A stretch of DNA of 16,007 bases from DATLYF01 sp035575095 (GCA_035575095.1 DATLYF010000044.1:1-16007), one strand, 5' to 3'; shown: positions 1 to 9,020, counted from the first letter of the stretch. The notes: a model not told the origin generated them from the letters alone. Program-made: numbers and translations.

Positions 1-657
1 GCCAGGCTCCGCCGGTATGGCGACCGCCGTGGCGCTGCCGTCGCCCACGCTCAATGCGCCAGCCGGCGTAGCGGCGACCGTCGGCGGCTCCGGCGCAGCA
101 GGCAGCGGCAACGCTGAAGTGGCCGCGGGCGTCACAGGCGCCGCGGGAGCCGCCGGCACGTTGGCCTCGGGCAGTGCCAGTGGGGTACCGCTCCGAGCGC
201 CGTCGCCGATGCCGGGCAGACTCAGCCCGCCCCTCGCCAGCAGCCGATCGGCCCGCTCGAAGCCCCACCAGGCCAGCCAACCGACCAGCAGCAGCACCAG
301 CGGATAGGTCAGCCAGCGCAGATCGCTGCTCTTGGCCTGGGGTTTGACGTGGTGGGTCACGCGCAGCGGCGGCGGCTCGGACCTGACGCTGCGGCGCAGG
401 CGCTCCAGCGCCTCCTGCTCGGGCACGCCTACTAGACGGGCGTAGCGCTGCACGAAGCCTTTGGCGAAGACCGGCGCCCCAAGGGCGCTGAAGTCGTCGT
501 TCTCGATGGCCTGTACCAGCTCCGGGCGTACGGAGAGGCGGCTCGCCACTTCCTGCGGTTCCCAGCCCCGGGCCAAGCGTGCCTGCCGCAGCAGGGCGCC
601 CGGGCCGACCGTGGCGCTGCTCAGGGACTCGTCGTTATGGGGAGGTTCGTAATGCAT
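1..657 (-). CDS. rodZ: RodZ-like cytoskeletal/cell-shape protein, N-terminal 219 residues (3' end outside window)
   Basis: This reading frame is open from an ATG at 657 down to the window edge, so the C-terminus is missing. Residues about 17-88 form a helix-turn-helix of the RodZ type (ALLRQARLARGW, then VQAIENDDFSALGAPVFAKG and YARLVGV). Residues about 115-133 are a single membrane segment (LTYPLVLLLVGWLAWWGF). From about 155 there is an Ala/Pro-rich periplasmic linker. The expected C-terminal DUF4115 beta domain lies beyond base 1. In this family the HTH binds MreB inside the cell and the protein supports rod-shape elongation. The start lies 3 nt after the pilF stop, so the two genes are probably co-transcribed and coupled. 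I see no strong Shine-Dalgarno. The position after pilF and rlmN matches the usual gammaproteobacterial order. Confidence 0.9.
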   Translation of the reverse strand, partial: MHYEPPHNDESLSSATVGPGALLRQARLARGWEPQEVASRLSVRPELVQAIENDDFSALGAPVFAKGFVQRYARLVGVPEQEALERLRRSVRSEPPPLRVTHHVKPQAKSSDLRWLTYPLVLLLVGWLAWWGFERADRLLARGGLSLPGIGDGARSGTPLALPEANVPAAPAAPVTPAATSALPLPAAPEPPTVAATPAGALSVGDGSATAVAIPAEPG

Positions 658-660
658 CGT

Positions 661-1431
661 CTATGGTGAATTAACGAGGCGGCGAGCCTCGGCAGAATCG
701 GCAAAGCGGCTCTGCAGCAACTGGCTGTACTCGCGCCGCAGCGCCTTGTCGCCCAGACTCTGAGCGATGTTCACCCCCAGCAGCAGACTGCGTGGGCTGT
801 AGCCGGCCAGGCTGTGGTAGCGCTGCAGCAGGCCGCGCGCCTGCTGGGCCTGATCCTGGGCGTAGAGCAGATCGGCCAGCTCCAGCAGGGGCGCAGGGGC
901 ATCGGGCTCCTCTGCCAGAGCCTTGCGCAGATAGGTCTCGGCACGGTCGGCAGCCTTGAGCTCGCGGGCGCAGAGACCAGCGCCGGTGTAGGCGGCGGCG
1001 AGCATCTCGCGCTGGTTCTTGGCGATCACCGTCAGGAAGCGCTGCTCACCCTCGGCGTGCTTACCATTGAGGCACAGCAGCCGGGCATAGTTCATCACCG
1101 CCAGCTGATAGTCGGGAGACAGCTCCACGGCGCGGCCGTATTCCTGCTCGGCCTGGGCCATCTCGCCCTGCTCCTCGTAGAGCACACCCAGGGCGTTGTG
1201 CGCCTCGACCAGGCCGGGATCGTATTCGAGTGCCTTGTAGAGCTTTTCTTTGGCAATCTCGTAGCGTCCGGACTGAATATAGCCCACCCCCAGCTTGAGG
1301 TTGAGCTGCGCGGCTTCGGCGGTGCTGGACGCTACCGCCCCGCCCTGCTTGCCGACGGCGGCGCAACCGCCCAGCACCAGCACTAGCAGCAGCGCCGGCC
1401 ACGGCCACAGCGCGCGCACGCCCCCCATCAT
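661..1431 (-). CDS. pilF: Type IV pilus biogenesis/stability TPR lipoprotein PilF/PilW
   Basis: The product is a 256-residue outer-membrane lipoprotein. An N-terminal hydrophobic signal (LLLVLVLGG) ends in a lipobox with the modified cysteine at residue 23. The rest is tetratricopeptide repeats from about residue 42 to 205, for example LNLKLGVGYIQSGRYEIAKE, LVEAHNALGVLYEEQGEMAQ and LAVMNYARLLCLNGK. In Pseudomonas and Neisseria this family localises or stabilises the PilQ secretin and is needed for type IV pilus assembly. The ATG shares one base with the rlmN stop (TGATG), which implies translational coupling. A second ATG follows directly, so the start could be one codon later. Length and gene order (rlmN before, rodZ after) fit the family well. 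Confidence 0.93.
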   Translation of the reverse strand: MMGGVRALWPWPALLLVLVLGGCAAVGKQGGAVASSTAEAAQLNLKLGVGYIQSGRYEIAKEKLYKALEYDPGLVEAHNALGVLYEEQGEMAQAEQEYGRAVELSPDYQLAVMNYARLLCLNGKHAEGEQRFLTVIAKNQREMLAAAYTGAGLCARELKAADRAETYLRKALAEEPDAPAPLLELADLLYAQDQAQQARGLLQRYHSLAGYSPRSLLLGVNIAQSLGDKALRREYSQLLQSRFADSAEARRLVNSP

Positions 1432-2537
1432 CAGCTCGCCGTCCCGAGCACGCGGGCCATGTGCAGCGGTCGGCGGCTGCGGTCCTGCACCCGGCCGGCG
1501 AGCTGGCCGCAGGCGGCATCGATATCCTCGCCGCGGGTCTTGCGCGTCACCGTGGTCAGGTCATAGCCCATGAGGATGTCGCGGAAGCGGTCGATCACCG
1601 CCTGCGGCGAACGCCGATACTGGGTGCCCGGGAAGGGATTGAACGGGATCAGATTGACCTTGGAAGGGATGCCGCGGATCAGCCTGGCCAGCTGATGGGC
1701 GTGCTCCTCGGAGTCATTGACCCCGTCCAGCATCACGTATTCCCAGGTGATACGCCGGTGCGGCTTGTCGGCGATGTAGTGCTTGCACGCCGCCAGGAGT
1801 TCGGCGATGGGGTACTTGCGGTTGAGCGGCACCAGGCGGTTACGCAACTCGTCATTCGGGGCGTGCAGCGACACCGCCAGACTTACCTCGGAGACCTCGC
1901 GCAGCCGGTACAGGGCCGGCACCACACCGGAGGTGCTGAGCGTCACACGGCGCTTGGAGAGACCGAAGGCCAGGTCGTCCTGCATCAGGTCCATGGCCTT
2001 GACCACGTTGTTGAAGTTCAACAGTGGCTCGCCCATGCCCATCATCACTACATTGGTGATGGTCCGGCGACCGTTGCTCTCCTTGTCCAGTTGCTGCTTG
2101 GCCAGCCACACCTGGCCGATGATCTCGGCCACCGTCAGGTTGCGGTTGAAGCCCTGCCGGGCCGTGGCGCAGAAGGTGCAGTCCAGAGCGCAGCCGATCT
2201 GCGAGGATACGCACAGCGTGCCACGGTCCGGCTCGGGGATGAACACCGTCTCGATGCAATTGCCGGAATCGAGGCGGATCAGCCACTTGCAAGTCCCGTC
2301 ACGGGAGGGCTGCTCCAGCACGAGCTCCGGTGCACGCACCTCGGCGTGCGCCTCGAGCTGCTCGCGTAGCTTCTTGGACAGGTCGGTCATGGCATCGAAG
2401 TCGCTGACGCCCTGATGGTAGATCCACTTCATCACCTGGGTGGCGCGGAACGGCTTCTCGCCGAGTGCGACGAAGAAGGCTTCCAGATCGCGCCGGTCCA
2501 GATCGAGCAGATTGACCTTGTCGACGGTGTCCGTCAC
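1431..2537 (-). CDS. rlmN: Dual-specificity 23S rRNA (A2503) / tRNA (A37) C2-methyltransferase RlmN
   Basis: This 368-residue radical-SAM enzyme methylates C2 of adenosine in 23S rRNA and in some tRNAs, using two SAM molecules and a cysteine methylated as an intermediate. The [4Fe-4S]-binding CX3CX2C motif is at Cys116, Cys120 and Cys123. The SAM-contacting GMGEPLLN is at 167-174, and the C-terminal catalytic cysteine of RGEDIDAACGQLAG is Cys343. The start codon is GTG at 2537. It gives MTDTVDKVNLLDLD, the usual RlmN N-terminus, and a GAGG that overlaps the ndk stop lies about 10 nt upstream. There is a 12-nt gap from ndk and a 1-bp overlap with pilF, so this is the middle of one operon. All key residues are present. 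Confidence 0.97.
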   Translation of the reverse strand: MTDTVDKVNLLDLDRRDLEAFFVALGEKPFRATQVMKWIYHQGVSDFDAMTDLSKKLREQLEAHAEVRAPELVLEQPSRDGTCKWLIRLDSGNCIETVFIPEPDRGTLCVSSQIGCALDCTFCATARQGFNRNLTVAEIIGQVWLAKQQLDKESNGRRTITNVVMMGMGEPLLNFNNVVKAMDLMQDDLAFGLSKRRVTLSTSGVVPALYRLREVSEVSLAVSLHAPNDELRNRLVPLNRKYPIAELLAACKHYIADKPHRRITWEYVMLDGVNDSEEHAHQLARLIRGIPSKVNLIPFNPFPGTQYRRSPQAVIDRFRDILMGYDLTTVTRKTRGEDIDAACGQLAGRVQDRSRRPLHMARVLGTAS

Positions 2538-2549
2538 AGCAGACCGACC

Positions 2550-2981
2550 TCAGCGGGTACGCGGGCAGATGCCGTCCTTGCCGAAGAAGAAGGCGATCTC
2601 GGCCGCGGCGGTCTCCGGGCTATCGGAGCCGTGCACGGCGTTCTCGTCCACGGACACGGCGAAGTCGTGGCGGATGGTGCCGGCGGCGGCCTTCTTCGGA
2701 TCGGTGGCCCCCATGATCTCACGGTTCTTGAGGATGGCGTTCTCACCCTCCAGCACCTGCACCATCACCGGGCCTGTAATCATGAACTCGACCAGGTCCT
2801 TGTAGAACGGACGTTCTTTGTGCACGGCGTAGAACTCTTCGGCCTGCGCACGGGTGAGGTGCAGCATCTTGGCGGCGACGATCTTCAGCCCCGCGGCTTC
2901 GAAGCGGGAATAGATCTGACCGATCAGGTTCTTGGCGACGGCATCGGGCTTGATGATGGACAGCGTACGTTCGACGGCCAT
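2550..2981 (-). CDS. ndk: Nucleoside diphosphate kinase
   Basis: The 143-residue protein has the length of a standard NDK, which transfers the gamma phosphate from NTPs to NDPs through a phosphohistidine. The N-terminus AVERTLSIIKPDAVAKN contains nucleotide-contacting Lys11. The active-site stretch NAVHGSDS places the catalytic histidine at residue 117. The reading frame is open for 24 further codons upstream, but those residues do not belong to the family. The ATG at 2981 has a well-placed GGAG about 6 nt upstream, so it is the chosen start. This is the first gene of the ndk-rlmN-pilF-rodZ unit, and a candidate promoter lies at 3064-3091. Confidence 0.97.
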   Translation of the reverse strand: MAVERTLSIIKPDAVAKNLIGQIYSRFEAAGLKIVAAKMLHLTRAQAEEFYAVHKERPFYKDLVEFMITGPVMVQVLEGENAILKNREIMGATDPKKAAAGTIRHDFAVSVDENAVHGSDSPETAAAEIAFFFGKDGICPRTR

Positions 2982-3264
2982 GCGAACTCCGTTGGGTTTG
3001 GCTGGATTGCGCTTCAGATGAGAAAGACTGGGCGCCAGGGCGCTGATTTTCAATGGGTGCGCAAGTTTACCACATCCTCATGGAGGGGCAACGAATCGCC
3101 CTCAGCCCGCTTTGCCATCATTGGCTTCCCGATTCATAGACCCGCATCGGCAGCCGAGGTTGCACGGCGGATTGGCGGATTTCAGTTTGATTTAAGCCAA
3201 TGCCGCTAGGCTGGTTCCACTCGGAGAACGGCCCTGCCGCAGACGCCGCCAGTGCGTACCGCCC
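2982..3264. other. Divergent intergenic region between ndk and the glycosyltransferase cassette
   Basis: These 283 bp are the longest gene-free stretch in the window and must hold both divergent promoters. A plausible ndk promoter is annotated separately. For the plus-strand cassette the only suggestive piece is TTGCAC at 3160-3165 followed by the T-rich 3181-3193, with no convincing -10 at normal spacing. I see no strong Shine-Dalgarno before the glycosyltransferase ATG at 3265, no hairpin terminator and no conserved small ORF. Confidence 0.5.
3064..3091 (-). promoter_or_regulatory. Candidate sigma-70 promoter of the ndk operon
   Basis: Read on the minus strand, a TTGCCC -35 (3086-3091, 4/6 to consensus) and a TAAACT -10 (3064-3069, 4/6) are separated by 16 bp. 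Transcription would start near 3057 and leave a 5' leader of about 75 nt before the ndk ATG at 2981. The call rests on consensus matching only. Confidence 0.4.
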
Positions 3265-4002
3265 ATGTCCCAAGCGATCCAATTGTCCGTGGTCATCCCG
3301 GTCTATAACGAAGCCGACAACCTCGCCCCGCTGCTCGCCGAGGTGTGCGCTGCCCTGGACGGCACCTTGCACTACGAGATCATCGTGGTGGACGACGGCA
3401 GCGCCGATGACACCAGCGCCCGGCTGCGCACCTTGCAGGCGCAACTGCCGGCGCTGCGCGTGCTGCGCCATGCCCGCAACTATGGCCAGAGCGCCGCGCT
3501 GCGCAGCGGCATCCGCGCCGCTCGCGCCGCGTGGGTGGGTACCCTGGACGGCGACGGGCAGAACGATCCGACCGACCTGCTGCGTCTGTGGCGGCAGTTG
3601 CATGGCTATCCGGAAGCGCAACGGCCGCGGCTGCTCGCCGGCCAGCGCCAGCACCGCCAGGACGACTGGCTGCGCCGGCTGTCCTCGCGCATCGCCAACG
3701 CCGTGCGCGGCCGCCTGCTGGGCGATGCCACCCCCGACACCGGCTGCGGGCTCAAGCTGATCCAGCGCCAGGCCTTTCTGGAGCTGCCGTTCTTCGACCA
3801 CATGCACCGCTTCCTGCCAGCGCTGATCCAGCGCGACGGCGGCCGCGTGGTATCGGTGCCGGTCAACCACCGGCCGCGGCGGCACGGGCGCTCCAAATAC
3901 GGCGTCTGGAACCGGCTGTGGGTGGGCATCGTCGACCTCGCCGGGGTGCTCTGGCTGATTCGGCGCGGCTGTGTGGCCGCGGTCGAGGAGGAAAAGAATT
4001 GA
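3265..4002 (+). CDS. GT2 family glycosyltransferase, polyprenyl-phosphate sugar synthase (DPM1/ArnC-like)
   Basis: The 245-residue protein is a GT-A enzyme of the DPM1/ArnC group, which moves a sugar from a nucleotide donor to undecaprenyl (polyprenyl) phosphate on the cytoplasmic face. The N-terminus VVIPVYNEADNL (9-20), VVDDGS (41-46) and the metal-binding TLDGDGQNDP (93-102) are classic. DTGCGLKLIQR (158-168) and the basic RRHGRSKYG (205-213) follow. The only hydrophobic C-terminal segment is about 216-232 (NRLWVGIVDLAGVLWLI). The paired membrane helices of full ArnC are absent, so it is probably membrane-associated rather than polytopic. The sugar cannot be read from sequence. Its stop overlaps the next start (TTGA), and it is the first gene of a coupled three-gene cassette. 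Confidence 0.92.
   Translation: MSQAIQLSVVIPVYNEADNLAPLLAEVCAALDGTLHYEIIVVDDGSADDTSARLRTLQAQLPALRVLRHARNYGQSAALRSGIRAARAAWVGTLDGDGQNDPTDLLRLWRQLHGYPEAQRPRLLAGQRQHRQDDWLRRLSSRIANAVRGRLLGDATPDTGCGLKLIQRQAFLELPFFDHMHRFLPALIQRDGGRVVSVPVNHRPRRHGRSKYGVWNRLWVGIVDLAGVLWLIRRGCVAAVEEEKN
3986..4001 (+). promoter_or_regulatory. Strong Shine-Dalgarno that fixes a TTG start for the LAB_N gene
   Basis: A perfect AGGAGG at 3986-3991 lies 7 nt before a TTG at 3999-4001. The TTG overlaps the TGA of the upstream glycosyltransferase as TTGA. No in-frame ATG or GTG gives the family's N-terminus, so TTG is the best start. Confidence 0.8.
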
Positions 4003-4295
4003 GTACGCACGAACATCTGCTCTGGCTGATCCTGGGCTTTTCCGGCCAGGCGCTATTCGCCCTGCGCTTCATCGTGCAGTGGTGGCGCAGCGAGCGCGCC
4101 GGACGCAGCCTCATCCCCATCCAGTTCTGGTATCTGAGCCTCGGCGGCGGGCTGTTGCTGCTCGCCTACGCCATCCACAAGCTGGATCCGGTGTTCATCC
4201 TCGGCCAGGTCACGGGGCTGTTCGTCTACCTGCGCAATCTCCACCTCATCCAGCGCGCCGCACGCCAGGACGAGGATCGGGGCCGGGCGCTCTGA
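3999..4295 (+). CDS. Stand-alone LAB_N (lipid-A-disaccharide synthase N-terminal-like) membrane protein
   Basis: This is a 98-residue integral membrane protein with about three helices. It carries the LAB_N (PF07578) signature: GFSGQALFALRFIVQWWRSE near 11-30, then P..FWYLSLGGGLLLLAYA, then DPVFILGQVTGLFVYLRNL near 63-81. The domain is named after an N-terminal extension in some LpxB proteins, but here it stands alone and has no catalytic LpxB part. To my knowledge LAB_N is grouped with the MtN3/PQ-loop type of small transporters. Placed between a polyprenyl-phosphate sugar synthase and a GT-C transferase, a role in flipping or handling the lipid-linked sugar is reasonable but is my inference. 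The start is TTG, with a perfect Shine-Dalgarno. The stop overlaps the next start (TGATG). Confidence 0.88.
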   Translation: MSTHEHLLWLILGFSGQALFALRFIVQWWRSERAGRSLIPIQFWYLSLGGGLLLLAYAIHKLDPVFILGQVTGLFVYLRNLHLIQRAARQDEDRGRAL

Positions 4296-5893
4296 TGCGA
4301 GCCGGCGCACGCATCGCCGCGCTCTGCGCCGGCCTGTGGCTGGCGCTGCTGGTCTGTAGCCTGCTGGCACGGCCGCTGCTGCCCATCGACGAGACGCGCT
4401 ACGCCGCCGTGGCCTGGGAGATGTGGCTGCGCGGCGACTGGCTGGTGCCGCACCTCAACGGCCAGCCCTACAGCCACAAGCCGCCGCTGCTGTTCTGGCT
4501 GATCCAGCTCGCCTGGAGTGTGGGCGGGGTACGCGACTGGGCAGCGCGCAGCGTGCCGCCGCTGTTCGCGCTGCTCAACCTGTTCCTTGCCGCCGCGCTA
4601 GCCCGCCGCCTGTGGCCGGAGCGTCCCGCCGTGGCAGCACGCGTGCCGTTGCTGCTGCTGGGCACGACCTTCTGGGCACTGTTCGGCACGCTGCTGATGT
4701 TCGACATGTTGGTGGCCAGCTTCACCCTGCTCGGCCTGCTCGGACTGACCGATCTGGCGCGGCGCGGCGGCCGGCGCGGCTGGGGGCTGTTCGCCCTGGC
4801 CATCGGCGGCGGGGTGCTGGCCAAGGGACCGGTGATCCTGCTCTATCTGCTGCCCACGACGCTGCTGGCACCGTGGTGGCTGGAGGCCAGACAGCGCCCG
4901 CCGCGCTGGCGCGACTGGTATGGTGGGCTGGCTGCCGCCGTGGCGCTGGGCGCTGCCCTGGCCCTGGCCTGGGCGCTGCCGGCGGCCTGGTGGGGCGGCG
5001 CCGAGTATCGCCAGTCCATCTTCTGGGGGCAGACCAGCGGGCGCATGGTGGAGTCCTTCGCCCACGCTCGCCCCTGGTGGTGGTATCTGCCGCTGTTGCC
5101 GCTGTTGCTGCTGCCGTGGACGCTGTGGCCACCGCTGTGGCGCGGCCTGCGCATGCTACGCCTGGAGCCCGGGGTGCGCTTCTGTCTGGCCGGGGTGCTG
5201 CCCGGCCTGCTCGCTTTTTCCCTGATCAGCGGCAAGCAGGTGCATTACCTGATTCCCCTGTTCCCGGCACTGGCCTTGCTCGCCGCCCGCACTCTGGAGG
5301 ATGCGCCGGGGCGTCGCCGCGACCTGTGGCCGGCGGCGGCGCTGCTCGGAGCGTTCGGCCTGCTGTTGGCAGCACTGCCACTGCCGGTGCTATGGCATCG
5401 GCTGCCGGACTGGATCGAAAGCGTCTCGCCGCTGTGGGGCCTGGGTCTGCTAGCGCTGGCCGCACTGCTGGTCTGGCGCGGGCCGCTCGAGGTCGGACGT
5501 CAGGCGCTGGTGCTGCTGCTCACCACCGTCACCGTGCTGCTGGTCGTGCACCTCGGCATCCTGCGCCCGGCCCATGCCTATTACGATGTGGCTCCCATGA
5601 GCGAGCGCCTGGCCGCCTTGCAGGAACAGGGCGTGCCCGTCGCCCACCTCGGCAACTACCACGGCCAGTTTCAGCTCAGCGGCCGGCTGATCCGCCCCCT
5701 TACGGAGCTGGAGCATCCCCAGCTCGCCGACTGGCTGGCCAGACATGCCGACGGCAAGGTGCTGCTCTACGCCCGCCACATGACTCCGCAACTCCAGGCC
5801 CGGGCGGAGTTGTGGCAGCCCTATCGCGGCCGCTATCTGCTGCTGCTGCCGGCGGCGGCGCTATCTGCCGATCCCGGCCTGGTGCCGCCTTGA
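4295..5893 (+). CDS. ArnT/PMT_2-like GT-C family glycosyltransferase
   Basis: The 532-residue polytopic protein has about 11-13 hydrophobic helices and a short soluble C-terminal part (about 430-532). Features of the ArnT/PMT_2 family are the first periplasmic loop with IDETRYAAVAWEMWLRGDW (31-49, catalytic-type Asp32/Glu33), then GQPYSHKPPLLFWL (56-69), LAKGPV (175-180) and the late SGKQVHYLIPLFPAL (312-326). Family members transfer a sugar from a polyprenyl-phosphate donor to lipid A, glycan or protein on the periplasmic side. The acceptor here is unknown. The ATG shares a base with the LAB_N stop (TGATG). The last 61 bp overlap the 3' end of the convergent iadA gene. It could be annotated ArnT, but no aminoarabinose genes (arnA, arnB, arnD) are in the window, so I leave the symbol empty. 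Confidence 0.9.
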   Translation: MRAGARIAALCAGLWLALLVCSLLARPLLPIDETRYAAVAWEMWLRGDWLVPHLNGQPYSHKPPLLFWLIQLAWSVGGVRDWAARSVPPLFALLNLFLAAALARRLWPERPAVAARVPLLLLGTTFWALFGTLLMFDMLVASFTLLGLLGLTDLARRGGRRGWGLFALAIGGGVLAKGPVILLYLLPTTLLAPWWLEARQRPPRWRDWYGGLAAAVALGAALALAWALPAAWWGGAEYRQSIFWGQTSGRMVESFAHARPWWWYLPLLPLLLLPWTLWPPLWRGLRMLRLEPGVRFCLAGVLPGLLAFSLISGKQVHYLIPLFPALALLAARTLEDAPGRRRDLWPAAALLGAFGLLLAALPLPVLWHRLPDWIESVSPLWGLGLLALAALLVWRGPLEVGRQALVLLLTTVTVLLVVHLGILRPAHAYYDVAPMSERLAALQEQGVPVAHLGNYHGQFQLSGRLIRPLTELEHPQLADWLARHADGKVLLYARHMTPQLQARAELWQPYRGRYLLLLPAAALSADPGLVPP

Positions 5894-7071
5894 CCGGACT
5901 CCGGCTCGAAACGTCCGCGACGCCGCAGAGCACCGCCGTACACGTGCCAGACGCCGCGCGCCATCACGCCCCACAGTCCGTGATCCGCATCCAGCACCAG
6001 CAGGTCGGCGTCGCCGTCCACGGCGATCTCGCCCTTGCCGGCCAGGCGCAGCAGCCGTGCCGGATTGACGGTAAACGGCGGCAGCGCCCGCTCCAGGGGC
6101 ACACCGCGCCGCAGCAGCTCGGTCAGGGTTCGCCACAGCTCGCCGGGCTCGCCCACCTCCATATGGATGATACGCCCGGCGTCATCAAAGGCCGGCAGGC
6201 AGCCGCCACCATCGGAACTCACCGTCACTTGCTGCGGCGGCAGGCCGGCGTCCCAGTAGCGCAGCAGACCCTCGGCTGCCGACCACTCGTCGGGACCGCT
6301 GCTCGGAAAGGCGGTGAGGTCGATGACACAGCCTCGCGCCGCCAGTTCCAGAGCCTCGGCGAACAGGGCCTTGCGACGGTTGACATGAGTGGGGTTGAAC
6401 ACCCGCGGCGGCAGTTCGCTCACCTCCAGCGCCCGTCGCACCAGCTCCAGTCCGCGCGGGCCGTCGCCTAGGTGCAGGTGCAGGATGCCGGCCTTTCCGG
6501 TCATCAGCCCGGCTACGTGAGCGTCGGCGGCGATGCGCAGGAGCTCGTCGAGGGTAGGTTGGCTGGACCGGTGGTCGCTGATGGCCACCTCACCGACGCC
6601 GATGATGGGGTCGATGTGCGCGATGTCCCCGCGCACGCTGCCGGTCAGAGTGCGCGGCGGCACATGGTAGCCGCCGCAGTGGCACCAGGCCGACAGTCCC
6701 TCCTCGCGCAGCGTCCGGGCTTGGGCCAGCAGCGAGGCGGTATCGCGCACCGTGTCGTCGGTGCCCAACACTCCCACCACACTGGTCACCCCGGCCAGGG
6801 TGTAGCGGCTCAGCGGCACCGGCGGCACCCGCGAGCCAAAGCCGCACTCGCCGCCGCCACCGGTGAGGTGAGCATGGCCGTCGATCAGACCGGGAACCAG
6901 CCGGCGCCCTTCCAGGTCGAGCTCTGCCACGCCCAGGGCAGGAGCGAAGCGGGGCAGATCGCGGCCCAACCAAAGGATGCGGCCGCCGCCGATCAGCAGA
7001 TGGCGTCGGCCCAGCGGTTCGGGGGCGTAAACCTCGGCGTTGCGCAGGAGCTGGAGTGAGGAATGGGACAT
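5833..7071 (-). CDS. iadA: Beta-aspartyl (isoaspartyl) dipeptidase, amidohydrolase superfamily
   Basis: The 412-residue cytoplasmic enzyme would cleave iso-Asp dipeptides, clearing damaged-protein products. Metal ligands match E. coli IadA: His66 and His68 (DGHAH), His200 (HLGD), His229 (PTHVNR) and Asp287 (SSDGGG). Substrate residues are also seen: Glu75 in TGGGGE, Tyr135 in GGYHVP, Arg168 in SDHRS and Arg232. The residue aligned with the carboxylated lysine (Lys162 of E. coli) is Glu161, in GVGEVAISDHRS. A bridging glutamate is known in other amidohydrolases, so activity is likely. The start ATG at 7071 has GGAG 8 nt upstream. Family similarity ends near residue 390. The last 22 or so residues are Gly/Ser/Ala-rich, and the codons for about 19 of them are antisense to the end of the GT-C gene. 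Confidence 0.9.
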   Translation of the reverse strand: MSHSSLQLLRNAEVYAPEPLGRRHLLIGGGRILWLGRDLPRFAPALGVAELDLEGRRLVPGLIDGHAHLTGGGGECGFGSRVPPVPLSRYTLAGVTSVVGVLGTDDTVRDTASLLAQARTLREEGLSAWCHCGGYHVPPRTLTGSVRGDIAHIDPIIGVGEVAISDHRSSQPTLDELLRIAADAHVAGLMTGKAGILHLHLGDGPRGLELVRRALEVSELPPRVFNPTHVNRRKALFAEALELAARGCVIDLTAFPSSGPDEWSAAEGLLRYWDAGLPPQQVTVSSDGGGCLPAFDDAGRIIHMEVGEPGELWRTLTELLRRGVPLERALPPFTVNPARLLRLAGKGEIAVDGDADLLVLDADHGLWGVMARGVWHVYGGALRRRGRFEPESGQGGTRPGSADSAAAGSSSR

Positions 7072-7111
7072 GACGGATCTCCGCTGGGGTAGGCCGTCAT
7101 GATAACAGCAG

Positions 7112-7140
7112 GCCCCTCCCCCTCTCCGGGGGAAGGGGGC
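7112..7140 (-). terminator. GC-rich hairpin between the acyl-CoA dehydrogenase and iadA
   Basis: GCCCCTCCCCC (7112-7122) pairs with GGGGGAAGGGGGC (7128-7140), with two single-base bulges and a 5-nt loop. It lies 6 bp past the acyl-CoA dehydrogenase stop. On the minus strand it is followed only by TGCTGTTATC, not a clean U tract, so it is a weak terminator at best. C/G-run palindromes of this sort also occur as dispersed intergenic repeats in high-G+C proteobacteria. Confidence 0.4.
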
Positions 7141-7146
7141 AGCGCA

Positions 7147-8937
<1,791 letters not shown>

Positions 8938-9020
8938 GTCGGTCTCTCCTCCGGTCGCTTGGCGCTGGCGCCTGTTCCAATGTCTGCGCCACGCTAGCAA
9001 CGCCAATTAGTGCAAACACC

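Noticed and set aside
17..307. 96-residue Ala/Gly/Ser-rich plus-strand frame
   Set aside because: It is the reverse strand of the Ala/Pro-rich periplasmic linker and membrane segment of rodZ.
1461..2369. 302-codon plus-strand frame antisense to rlmN
   Set aside because: The rlmN product has every catalytic residue, and the antisense product has no recognisable family features.
4295..5893. Calling the GT-C protein ArnT (aminoarabinose transferase)
   Set aside because: The family fold matches, but no aminoarabinose biosynthesis genes are in the window and the GT2/LAB_N partners differ from ArnC/ArnEF. The sugar cannot be named.
4423..6471. 682-codon open frame on the plus strand, overlapping the GT-C gene out of frame and then running antisense to iadA
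   Set aside because: It is Arg/Ala/Gly-rich without family motifs. It spans two well-supported genes on opposite strands, and long spurious frames are expected at this G+C content.
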